The position numbers and the translations under genes were made by a program. A DNA stretch of 5,520 nt, from positions 1,209,933 to 1,215,452 of the forward strand of contig CP070725.1 of NCBI GenBank assembly GCA_020350845.1, given 5' to 3'. Under the pieces are notes generated by a model that was not told where the DNA came from, searched no databases, and was given only the letters and a program-made list of their open reading frames with translations. This DNA comes from Candidatus Bipolaricaulota bacterium (GTDB taxonomy: Bacteria; Bipolaricaulota; Bipolaricaulia; UBA7950; UBA9294). Of the stretch, positions 1-5,520 are shown piece by piece. Each line of letters begins with the position of its first letter. Position 1 is the stretch's first letter.

Positions 1-1164
1 CCGGCCGCCGACGACTGTCTCGGGGGTCGCGCAGGCAGCGATCATCAGGTCGTGCTCCGAAGGCGTCACCAGGGTGCAGCTCAGGCGGGGGACAGGAACC
101 GGTTGGGGCACATCGAAGAGACGGTAGAGAGGAGAGAGCAACGCGTGGTAGGCAATCTCCCCGGGTCCGAGCACATCGGCGATGACCGGCAGGAGGCTGT
201 CCGCAAGAAGCGGTCGGAGGGCGGCGTCGGGAGAGGCGCGCCAGTCGCCGCTGCGGATTCGTGCACACGCTGCACGATCGGCCGCAGAAAGCCGAGTCCG
301 TCGACCGTTCCCCTTCTCCACGAAAAGCCGGCCTGCGCGATCGAGGGGAAGGGGCAGCGGATAGCCGGCGGACGCGACGGCGTCGCCGCCCGCTTCGAGG
401 GCGACACGGATCCCGTCGGGCGATGCACAGACCCGCTCGTAGAACGGGCGCGACGGTGTGTCGAGCCGTGAGGGGTCCACGACGACCAGTCCCCGCGAGG
501 AGAAGAGGCGCGCGAGGATGCGCGCGTGCCACAGGCAGTAGTCGTCGTCGGGCCCGGCCTCCGTGAGGGCGGCGATCCGAGCGCGTTGCCCGGGGGCAAA
601 CGCCACCTGGAGATACTGCTCGTACGCGGAGCGCACTTCCGGCGTCAACGGCAGTGCGGCGATCGGTCGTCCCCCACCGTCCCAATCGAAGCGGACGGCC
701 GTGATCTCCCCGTCGGCTCCGAGGGCGTGGCATCGACTGACTTCGCCGAGGTCGTGGTCCTGTGTCGCCATCCAGAATGCCGGGACAACGGCGACTCCAA
801 GGCGCGACGTGAGCTCGGAGGCGAGGCGAAGCGCGGTGACGATCTTGTAGGCGCTGTAGGCGGGGCCCCCGAGGAATCCGACCTGCTGCCCGGTGATGAC
901 ACACAGCGCCTCGCCGTGGGCGAGCTTCGAGGCATTGCGCATCGCCGCGGGATCGGCGCCGATTGCCTGGTTGAATCGCTCCACCGTCCGTGAGGCCTCG
1001 TCGCTGCCTCGCCGCTCCCTCAGGCGGCGCCCGGCGAGTCGATCGAGATCGCCGTCGTGGCATGCGAAGAGCGCACGGGCTCCGGGATCGTCGGCCGCGA
1101 GATCGCACGCGAGCGGCGACTGCGGGTATGCGATGTCCAGAGGCAAGCGAACACTGTAGTTCAA
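1..1164 (-). CDS. bshC: BshC, bacillithiol biosynthesis cysteine-adding enzyme (3' end beyond left edge)
   Basis: BshC condenses L-cysteine with glucosaminyl-malate (GlcN-Mal) to give bacillithiol, the last step of this cytosolic thiol pathway. The frame is open through the left edge and shows 388 residues of a family usually about 540 long, so the C-terminal quarter is missing. Family landmarks seen are TGQQVG at residues 91-96 followed by GGPAYSAYK, VPAFWMATQDHDLGEV at 127-142, and a block at about 311-341 containing LRPLLADSLLPVIAD then GPGEIAYHA. After it comes PVPVPRLSCTL. The TTG start at 1164-1162 overlaps the methyltransferase stop (TTGA) and has a strong GGGGAGGAG nine bases upstream; the first in-frame residues already look like the family N-terminus. 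It is the third gene of an operon with the methyltransferase and hydrolase. The frame is intact in the window. The call is secure; catalysis has not been shown for every BshC homologue, and I infer it from the family. Confidence 0.93.
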   Translation of the reverse strand, partial: MNYSVRLPLDIAYPQSPLACDLAADDPGARALFACHDGDLDRLAGRRLRERRGSDEASRTVERFNQAIGADPAAMRNASKLAHGEALCVITGQQVGFLGGPAYSAYKIVTALRLASELTSRLGVAVVPAFWMATQDHDLGEVSRCHALGADGEITAVRFDWDGGGRPIAALPLTPEVRSAYEQYLQVAFAPGQRARIAALTEAGPDDDYCLWHARILARLFSSRGLVVVDPSRLDTPSRPFYERVCASPDGIRVALEAGGDAVASAGYPLPLPLDRAGRLFVEKGNGRRTRLSAADRAACARIRSGDWRASPDAALRPLLADSLLPVIADVLGPGEIAYHALLSPLYRLFDVPQPVPVPRLSCTLVTPSEHDLMIAACATPETVVGGR

Positions 1165-1913
1165 CGCTTCGGGCTCCTCCCCACGGCCACGAGGCGTGCA
1201 CTGGTCGGGGTATAGGGCGTCCCATCAAGGGAGCCGTAGCACGTCACCTCGCAGAAGCCGGCGCCTTCGAGAAGCGCGCGCAGCTCGCCGCCGTCGTAGA
1301 TGCGGACCGACTCCCGAATGGGGCGCGCAGCACGACCGTCGCTGACCCCATGAACCGTCTTCTCGATCCGCCTGCTCACGGGGTCGTAGCGGCGACGCAC
1401 GCGGACGCTGCCCTCCGCGCACTCGATCTCCTCGTCGCGGACCAGGGCATCGATCGCCGCAGGGGCGTTCAGCGTGTCGATGAGCAACGTGCCTCCCGGC
1501 CGCAAGGCGTCCCGCGTCGCATCGAGTACCGCCTCGTTCTCGCGATCTGCTGCGAAGTACCCGAAGGACGTGAACAGGGAAAGGACTGCCTCGAAGGCGT
1601 GGCGAAACGGGATCCGACGCATGTCGGCGCGCACCAGGCGCACGGAGCTTCCGCCGCTTTCGTCGAGACGCCGGCGCGCCTCCGCGAGGAGGTCCGCGGA
1701 AAGGTCGATGCCGGTGAGGGCAAGGAACCCGATGCGGTGCAGCGCGAGAAGGTGGCGCCCCGCGCCACAGGCGAGGTCGAGAAGCGGGCACGTCGGCTCG
1801 AGGCCGAGAAGACGACAGATCGCGCGCACCTCGCGATCCGCTTCCGCATCATCGCGGTGTGCGTACCGTTCGAGGTAGTCGCTTCGGAAGCTGTCGACAT
1901 ACCACGGCGTCAC
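1161..1913 (-). CDS. Class I SAM-dependent methyltransferase, candidate N-methyl-bacillithiol synthase
   Basis: A 250-residue Rossmann-fold methyltransferase, probably soluble. Motif I is LLDLACGAGRH at residues 44-54. The acidic residue that would bind the SAM ribose is D70 in GIDLS. ADMR at 96-99 lies in the adenine-binding region, and LFTSFGYF at 113-120 with LRPGGTLLIDTLN at 137-149 forms the core strands. The GTG start at 1913-1911 overlaps the hydrolase stop (GTGA); no strong ribosome site sits at normal spacing (AAGAAGG is about 15 bases away), which suggests translational coupling. The frame stays open upstream to 2414, but that part is antisense-phase shadow of the hydrolase gene. 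Its own stop overlaps the bshC start. Chlorobaculum tepidum makes N-methyl-bacillithiol with a SAM methyltransferase (CT1040); the position next to bshC makes the same role plausible here. That is inference from context: the fold alone does not give the substrate, and another small-molecule acceptor remains possible. Confidence 0.9.
   Translation of the reverse strand: MTPWYVDSFRSDYLERYAHRDDAEADREVRAICRLLGLEPTCPLLDLACGAGRHLLALHRIGFLALTGIDLSADLLAEARRRLDESGGSSVRLVRADMRRIPFRHAFEAVLSLFTSFGYFAADRENEAVLDATRDALRPGGTLLIDTLNAPAAIDALVRDEEIECAEGSVRVRRRYDPVSRRIEKTVHGVSDGRAARPIRESVRIYDGGELRALLEGAGFCEVTCYGSLDGTPYTPTSARLVAVGRSPKR
1174..1182 (-). promoter_or_regulatory. Strong Shine-Dalgarno site for bshC
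   Basis: On the minus strand GGGGAGGAG lies inside the last codons of the methyltransferase gene, with nine bases between it and the TTG at 1164-1162. It decides the TTG start for bshC, which has no ATG nearby in frame. It also means bshC can recruit ribosomes itself in addition to receiving those that terminate at the overlapping TGA. Confidence 0.75.
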
Positions 1914-2551
1914 GCAATCCCGTGGGCCTTCTTGTACTCCGTCCATGTTCTCTTGAGGTGCACGAACGCCTCGAAGTCGGGCTGCAGAAGAAACGGATTC
2001 GTCTCCCGCTCGTGGCCGATCGTGGATTCCGGGGCGACGCCGTAGTCGTGGCCCGGGAAGACACGACAGCCGTCCGGCAAGGAGAGCAGCTTCTCGTGCA
2101 GGGAAGCATACTCCGCCCGTGCATCGTCGCCGAAGCCCGTGCCGCCCACCTTGCCGACGAAGAGCGTATCCCCGGTGAACAGCGCGTTCTCGACGAGGAG
2201 GCAGATCGAGTCCTCCGTGTGCCCGGGGGTGTGGAGGACGACGATCTCGAGCCCCCCGAGGGGAAAGCGGCTTCCGTCGACGACCGCCAGACCGCTGCCG
2301 GCGTCGACTGCGCCGTAGAGGAGCACCGGCGATCCCGTGAGCCGCTTGAGCGCAGCGTTCCCGTTCGTATGATCGGGGTGATCGTGCGTGCAGAAGCTGT
2401 ATGCGAGGGTCCAACCCTTGTCCGTGACAAAGGCTGCGAGCGCCTCGGGGGCGAACGAGGGGTCGATGATCGCTGCGATGCCCGCCGCGTCATCCGCGAC
2501 GACATAGCCGAAGTTGCGATCGCCGCCGGTTCGGAACTGCTTGAGGTACAC
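1910..2551 (-). CDS. Metallo-beta-lactamase-fold hydrolase, glyoxalase II / persulfide dioxygenase-like
   Basis: A 213-residue cytosolic MBL-fold enzyme. All seven usual metal ligands are visible: H56, H58, D60 and H61 in THDHPDH, H111 in TPGHT, D128 in FTGDT and H168 in PGHDYG. The C-terminal stretch with STIGHE and TNPFL is typical of the GloB/ETHE1-like branch. The protein is shorter than classical glyoxalase II (about 250-260 residues) and lacks most of its C-terminal helical glutathione-binding region. The GTG start is forced: an in-frame TAG lies at 2563-2561, and GGGAGG at 2561-2556 is four bases upstream of the GTG. It is the first gene of the operon, and its stop overlaps the methyltransferase start. 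Known family activities are hydrolysis of thiol esters such as S-lactoyl-thiols, or persulfide oxidation. The link to bacillithiol conjugates is inferred from the neighbouring bshC. A complete dinuclear site favours hydrolase over a mononuclear-iron dioxygenase. Confidence 0.92.
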   Translation of the reverse strand: MYLKQFRTGGDRNFGYVVADDAAGIAAIIDPSFAPEALAAFVTDKGWTLAYSFCTHDHPDHTNGNAALKRLTGSPVLLYGAVDAGSGLAVVDGSRFPLGGLEIVVLHTPGHTEDSICLLVENALFTGDTLFVGKVGGTGFGDDARAEYASLHEKLLSLPDGCRVFPGHDYGVAPESTIGHERETNPFLLQPDFEAFVHLKRTWTEYKKAHGIA

Positions 2552-2595
2552 GGCGCCTCCCTAGATTGGGGCAGAGCGAGTGCGAAGCGGCGGTC

Positions 2596-2624
2596 AGTGT
2601 ACGGAAGCGCAGGGGTGCCAACAA
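2596..2624 (-). promoter_or_regulatory. Possible promoter of the hydrolase-methyltransferase-bshC operon
   Basis: Read on the minus strand, TTGTTG (2624-2619) and TACACT (2601-2596) are separated by exactly 17 bases. The -10 matches TATAAT at four of six positions and the -35 matches TTGACA at three of six. This would give a leader of roughly 40 nt before the GTG at 2551. The match is modest and may be chance; the location, in the only gap upstream of the operon, is the main support. Confidence 0.35.
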
Positions 2625-2655
2625 GCGAGCAGTACGGGAGAGACGCAAGCAGGAG

Positions 2656-2684
2656 TTGACAAAGGTGCGTGTAGCATATAGGAT
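2656..2684 (+). promoter_or_regulatory. Sigma-70-type promoter of the lamin-tail-domain gene
   Basis: A perfect TTGACA (2656-2661) is followed after 17 bases by TAGGAT (2679-2684), a four-of-six match to TATAAT. The local sequence around the -10 is unusually AT-rich for this GC-rich window (2673-2696). Transcription would start near 2691 and leave a leader of about 50 nt before the ATG at 2740. A second -10-like word, TAAGAT, at 2684-2689 would need a 22-base spacer and is less likely. Confidence 0.7.
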
Positions 2685-2739
2685 AAGATAACACACGTAG
2701 CGCGACAGGGTGGCGCCGCGACACGCACAAGGAGGCACG

Positions 2740-3666
2740 ATGAAACGCACGGCGCTGCTTGGCATCTTGCTGGCGGGGCTGGTTACCCTGGCGGGGGCGC
2801 TGCGATCGCTCGGATCGCCGGTGATCAACGAGGTCGCGTGGGCGGGGACCCAGGCGAGCTCATCGGACGAATGGATCGAGCTCCACAACCCCACCGACGA
2901 GGACATCGAGCTCACGGGGTGGACGCTCGTCTTGGGGGAGGCCGTGATCCACCTCGGCGAGGTCTCGGGGAACACGAAAGAGCTACGTACGACGGTCATC
3001 CCCGCCGGAGGCTTCTTCCTCCTCGAGCGAACGGACGACGAGACCGTGAGCGACATCGTCGCCGATCTGATCTACAGCGGTTCACTACGCAATGACGGAG
3101 TCGCCCTCCTGCTCGTCGACAGTCAAGGGCAGACGGTGGACAGCCTCAATCCGGACGGAGGGGTGTGGCCGGCAGGCTCTTCCTCGGCGGGAGAGCCCCC
3201 CTGGGCGTCCATGGAGCGGATCGACGCCGCCCAAGGAGCGGGTCCCGGGAACTGGGCGAGCAACGATGGGGTGCGGCGCACCGGGCTCGATGCCGACGGC
3301 GTCCCACTGAACGGAACGCCGCGCGGGGAGAACTCGGCAGCGATCGCCGCACGCACCACGCCGAAGGTGACCCTCATCCACCCTGACGAGGAGCAGCTGG
3401 CGCTCAGCGGAGTGGTCGTGATCACTTGGCAGGCCTCTGATCCTGACGGGGAGGCAACGAGCCTTCGGGTGGACCTCTGGCTGCGAACGCCGGACGAGAC
3501 GTGGCTGACGCTCGCCGAAGGCCTCGCCAACGGGGGCGCATACACATGGGACTCGAGCTCGGTCGCGGATGGTTCCGGCTACTGCGTCCGGGTGGTCGTC
3601 ACGGACGCCGATGGACTCACGGCTCGTGACGAGGGGGAGTCCTTCTCGGTGACCAACGGGGGCTGA
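2740..3666 (+). CDS. Exported lamin-tail-domain protein with C-terminal Ig/FN3-like domain
   Basis: A 308-residue protein of unknown role, probably secreted or surface-exposed. Residues 1 to about 26 form a signal peptide: MKRT, a hydrophobic core (ALLGILLAGLVTLAGAL) and a likely cleavage near SLGSP. Residues about 28-198 form a lamin tail domain (LTD). Hallmarks are VINEVAWAG at its start, DEWIELHNPTDEDIELTGW at 43-61, GGFFLLER at 90-97 and the end motif NWASNDGVRRTG to NGTPRGEN at 171-198. Residues about 209-305 form a beta-rich Ig/FN3-like domain, with VVITWQASDPDG, YTWDSSSVADGSGYCVRV and a final SFSVTN. No sorting signal, lipobox or C-terminal membrane anchor is visible. The ATG is chosen over an in-frame GTG at 2710 because AAGGAGG lies at 2729-2735, four bases upstream, and the signal peptide begins there. 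It has its own promoter, diverges from the thiol operon and overlaps the patatin gene tail to tail by 50 bp. LTD proteins are thought to act in surface adhesion or nuclease attachment; no nuclease domain is seen here. Confidence 0.9.
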   Translation: MKRTALLGILLAGLVTLAGALRSLGSPVINEVAWAGTQASSSDEWIELHNPTDEDIELTGWTLVLGEAVIHLGEVSGNTKELRTTVIPAGGFFLLERTDDETVSDIVADLIYSGSLRNDGVALLLVDSQGQTVDSLNPDGGVWPAGSSSAGEPPWASMERIDAAQGAGPGNWASNDGVRRTGLDADGVPLNGTPRGENSAAIAARTTPKVTLIHPDEEQLALSGVVVITWQASDPDGEATSLRVDLWLRTPDETWLTLAEGLANGGAYTWDSSSVADGSGYCVRVVVTDADGLTARDEGESFSVTNGG

Positions 3667-4540
3667 TCCGCCGCCTGCGGTGAAGCATGTCGCTGATCTC
3701 GTCGAGCTTCTCGCGGGCGGCCGTCTCTCCGGCGGCGACCGCCTGCGGGAGCTGCGCGAACTCGAACATCGTCATCCACCCGATCGGGGGTCGAATCACG
3801 AGGAGTCGGCCGCCGAGCTGCTCGGCGGCGAGGTCGAGCTGAAGCGCCGTCAGCCGGCGTGACGTGATTCGTTCCGACTGCAGCAGGGCATCGAAGCTCG
3901 TGTGGACCTCTCTCGTGAGCGGAGCCCCTGTGTCGACGGCGACGACGGCCTCTGCGCCGAGGTCGATCGCGACGTCGACGGGGATCTTGTCGAGGATCCC
4001 CCCGTCGATCAGGTAGCGACCGTCGTGGGAGACGGGCGGGAAGACTCCGGGAACCGCAGTGCTCGCGGCAATCGCTTCGCCGAGGCTTCCCTCTCTCAGG
4101 ATAACCTGCTCCCCCGTCTCGAGATCGGCGGCGATCGCGGCGAACGGGAGCACGGCGTCCGCGAACGTCCGGCCGCCTGTAAGGAGGGAGAACAGGTCTC
4201 GCATTCGCGTCGTGCTTGGCGACTCGCGATCGGGGTCACGCCACGTCGGGCCACGGACGTATTCGATCACCCCGCGGCCGATCGCTCGCTGAATCTCACG
4301 CATGGTTCCACTCGACACTTGAAGTAGCGCATTGAGGTCGAGGCACCCGAGCACACGGGCGAGACGTGGGAGATCCATGGCGAGGGCGCGAGCGGCGCCC
4401 ATGGCCGCACCGAGACTCGTCCCAGTGACGACGTCGACCGGGATGCCGCCGCGCTCGAGCGCGATCAGCACGCCGAGATGGGCGAACCCGCGGGCTCCGC
4501 CCCCACCGAGTGCAACACCCAGTCGAAGACGCCTGGCCAA
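3617..4540 (-). CDS. Patatin-like phospholipase, RssA/YchK-type serine hydrolase
   Basis: A 307-residue patatin-family acyl hydrolase with a Ser-Asp dyad, expected to cleave phospholipid or other acyl esters. The oxyanion loop GGGGARG is at residues 12-18, the nucleophile elbow GTSLG at 40-44 (Ser42), and the catalytic Asp179 lies in the DGG motif (LIDGGILDKIPVDVA). AASTAVPGVFPPV at 158-170 is characteristic of the bacterial RssA group. There is no signal peptide or membrane segment, so it is probably cytosolic or membrane-peripheral. The TTG start at 4540-4538 is the first usable start after an in-frame TAG at 4597-4595; AGGGG lies six bases upstream, inside the 3' arm of a hairpin. It follows groEL by 60 nt on the same strand and is likely cotranscribed with it or controlled by the hairpin. 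The last 20 or so residues (from HRRRR at 287) are Arg/Pro-rich; about 16 of them are coded within the overlap with the exported-protein gene and are probably a non-conserved extension. Confidence 0.93.
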   Translation of the reverse strand: MARRLRLGVALGGGGARGFAHLGVLIALERGGIPVDVVTGTSLGAAMGAARALAMDLPRLARVLGCLDLNALLQVSSGTMREIQRAIGRGVIEYVRGPTWRDPDRESPSTTRMRDLFSLLTGGRTFADAVLPFAAIAADLETGEQVILREGSLGEAIAASTAVPGVFPPVSHDGRYLIDGGILDKIPVDVAIDLGAEAVVAVDTGAPLTREVHTSFDALLQSERITSRRLTALQLDLAAEQLGGRLLVIRPPIGWMTMFEFAQLPQAVAAGETAAREKLDEISDMLHRRRRISPRWSPRRTPPRHEP

Positions 4541-4546
4541 TGGAAT

Positions 4547-4576
4547 CCCCTCGGCCGATGGTAGTCGGCCGAGGGG
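4547..4576 (-). promoter_or_regulatory. Perfect 12-bp hairpin in the groEL-patatin gap, covering the patatin ribosome site
   Basis: CCCCTCGGCCGA (4547-4558) and TCGGCCGAGGGG (4565-4576) are exact reverse complements around a 6-nt loop. In the minus-strand transcript the hairpin begins 24 nt after the groEL stop, and its 3' arm ends in GAGGGG, six bases before the patatin TTG. No run of T follows on either strand, so a standard intrinsic terminator is unlikely. It could mask the ribosome site, stabilise or define the 3' end of groEL mRNA, or act as an attenuator. The two arms each contain the palindrome TCGGCCGA, so a protein operator made of two sites is also possible. Confidence 0.7.
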
Positions 4577-4600
4577 CTGGCGGCAAGCGATAAGCTATAC

Positions 4601-5520
4601 CTAGTAAGGCATTCCGCCGGGCATCGGCGGGGCCATCGGAGCCTCTTCCTTCTCCTTGATCTCGGCCACGAGGGCGTCGGTCGTGAGCAGCATCCCAGCG
4701 ATGGAGATCGCATTCTGGAGGGCCGATCGCGTCACCTTGGTGGGGTCGATGATCCCCGCCTCGAACATGTCGCGATAGCTCTCCGTGAGGACGTCGAATC
4801 CCGTGCTCTTCTTCTCTTGCTTGACACGTTCGACGACGATTGCTCCCTCGAAGCCGGCGTTGTCCGCGAGTTGCCGCAGAGGCGCCTCGAGGGCTCGGCT
4901 CAGGATGTTCACGCCGATCCGCTCGTCGTTGTCGGCCTCGAGTTCATCGAGGCTCTTGCCGGCGCGCAGCAGGGCGACGCCACCTCCGGGAAGGATCCCT
5001 TCATCGACGGCGGCCTTGGTCGCTTCGAGAGCGTCCTCCATGCGATGCTTCTTCTCGGACAGCTCGGTTTCGGTCGGGGCGCCGACCTTGATCACGGCAA
5101 CACCGCCGGCGAGCTTCGCCTTCCGCTCCTCGAGCTTCTCGCGGTCGTAGTCCGAGTCGGTCGTCTCGATCTGAGCTTCAATCTGCTCGATTCGGCCCTG
5201 GATCGACTCCTGCTTGCCCTTGCCGCCGATGATCGTCGTGTTGTTGTTGTCGATCTTGATGTTCTCGGCGGTACCAAGCATGTCGAGCGTGGTGTCCTTG
5301 ATCTGCATCCCGGCGTCCTCGGCCACGACCGTGCCGCCGGTGAGGACCGCAATGTCCTCGAGCATCGCCTTGCGGCGATCGCCGAATCCTGGGGCCTTGA
5401 CAGCACAACTGGAGAGCGTCCCCTTCAGCTTGTTGAGGACCAGCGTGGTGAGGGCTTCGCCGGTGACGTCCTTGGCGATGAGGAGCAACGGCTTGCCTGT
5501 CTGAACGTCCTTCTCCAGCA
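4601..5520 (-). CDS. groL: GroEL / Cpn60 chaperonin, C-terminal part (5' end beyond right edge)
   Basis: GroEL forms the double-ring ATP-driven folding chamber with GroES in the cytosol. The visible 305 complete codons correspond to about E. coli residue 234 to the C-terminus: the rest of the apical domain, then the second halves of the intermediate and equatorial domains. Seen are KPLLLIAKDVTGEAL at the start, AVKAPGFGDRRKAML at window residues 39-53, TSDYDREKL-like DSDYDREKLEER at 121-132, and the catalytic Asp of MEDAL at 162 (equivalent to E. coli D398). PGGGVALL at 177-184 and DPTKVTRSALQNA at 258-270 complete the set. It ends with a short Pro/Met tail, MAPPMPGGMPY, not the longer GGM repeat common in other groups. 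The frame is intact; the stop is TAG at 4603-4601. The patatin gene follows on the same strand. Any groES or upstream heat-shock control element would lie outside the window, so regulation cannot be read here. Confidence 0.97.
   Translation of the reverse strand, partial: LEKDVQTGKPLLLIAKDVTGEALTTLVLNKLKGTLSSCAVKAPGFGDRRKAMLEDIAVLTGGTVVAEDAGMQIKDTTLDMLGTAENIKIDNNNTTIIGGKGKQESIQGRIEQIEAQIETTDSDYDREKLEERKAKLAGGVAVIKVGAPTETELSEKKHRMEDALEATKAAVDEGILPGGGVALLRAGKSLDELEADNDERIGVNILSRALEAPLRQLADNAGFEGAIVVERVKQEKKSTGFDVLTESYRDMFEAGIIDPTKVTRSALQNAISIAGMLLTTDALVAEIKEKEEAPMAPPMPGGMPY

Noticed and set aside
81..599. A 172-codon minus-strand frame starting at an internal TTG
   Set aside because: It is shifted by one base from the bshC frame and has low-complexity Pro/Ser/Arg composition, while bshC is open and conserved over the same bases.
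990..2045. A 351-codon plus-strand open frame opposite the methyltransferase and bshC
   Set aside because: It is Arg/Ala-rich, matches no family I recognise, and lies antisense to two well-supported genes. Long antisense frames are expected at this GC content.
1914..2414. N-terminal extension of the methyltransferase to a start at 2414
   Set aside because: The extra 167 residues are an out-of-phase shadow of the hydrolase gene. The recognisable methyltransferase sequence begins at the GTG at 1913, which also gives the stop/start overlap.
1849..2730. A 293-codon minus-strand frame covering the hydrolase and the intergenic region
   Set aside because: It is Ser/Arg-rich and in another frame from the hydrolase, whose seven metal ligands are intact, and it reads through the divergent promoter region.
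2710..2739. An upstream GTG start adding ten residues to the exported protein
   Set aside because: It has no ribosome site, would put non-hydrophobic residues before the signal peptide, and would place the AAGGAGG inside the coding region.
3123..3545. A 140-codon minus-strand frame inside the exported-protein gene
   Set aside because: It is antisense to a gene with clear domain motifs, and no promoter, ribosome site or family resemblance is seen.
3902..4327. A 141-codon plus-strand frame opposite the patatin gene
   Set aside because: It is Asp/Arg-rich shadow coding; the opposite strand carries the patatin catalytic motifs.
4547..4576. Reading the groEL-patatin hairpin as a classic rho-independent terminator
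   Set aside because: The stem is strong but ATTCCATTGG follows on the minus strand and a GC-rich stretch on the plus strand, so the required T-run is missing on both.

Overview
This GC-rich bacterial window is densely coded. It holds five protein genes on two transcription units of the minus strand and one plus-strand gene between them; two genes run off the edges. I see no rRNA, tRNA, CRISPR array, insertion sequence or phage gene. The host cannot be named from the sequence alone. High GC, a bacillithiol (BSH) biosynthesis enzyme, a secreted lamin-tail-domain protein and a GroEL without the usual long Gly-Met tail fit a Gram-negative or deep-branching lineage (Acidobacteria-, Gemmatimonadetes- or Bipolaricaulota-like) better than a low-GC Firmicute. 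This placement is a guess.

Left region (1-2551, minus strand): a tight three-gene operon, read right to left. It encodes a metallo-beta-lactamase-fold hydrolase (2551-1910), a class I SAM-dependent methyltransferase (1913-1161) and the first 388 residues of BshC (1164-1, continuing off the left edge). Both junctions are 4-nt stop/start overlaps (GTGA and TTGA). BshC adds cysteine in the last step of bacillithiol synthesis. The methyltransferase beside it is a candidate for N-methylating BSH, as in Chlorobiaceae. The hydrolase is a candidate for handling thiol conjugates or persulfides. Together they look like a low-molecular-weight-thiol operon.

Middle region (2552-3666): a 188-bp divergent intergenic segment carries a good sigma-70-type promoter facing right and a weaker one facing left. 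The right-facing promoter serves a 308-residue exported protein with a signal peptide, a lamin tail domain and a C-terminal Ig/FN3-like domain.

Right region (3617-5520, minus strand): the C-terminal part of GroEL (right edge to 4601) is followed, 60 nt downstream on the same strand, by a patatin-like (RssA-type) phospholipase gene (4540-3617). Its end overlaps the end of the exported-protein gene by 50 bp, tail to tail. The 60-nt gap contains a perfect 12-bp inverted repeat with a 6-nt loop. Its 3' arm includes the likely ribosome binding site of the patatin gene, and no T-run follows it. It is therefore a candidate translational control or mRNA-processing hairpin rather than a standard terminator.

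Four of the five visible or forced starts are GTG or TTG.
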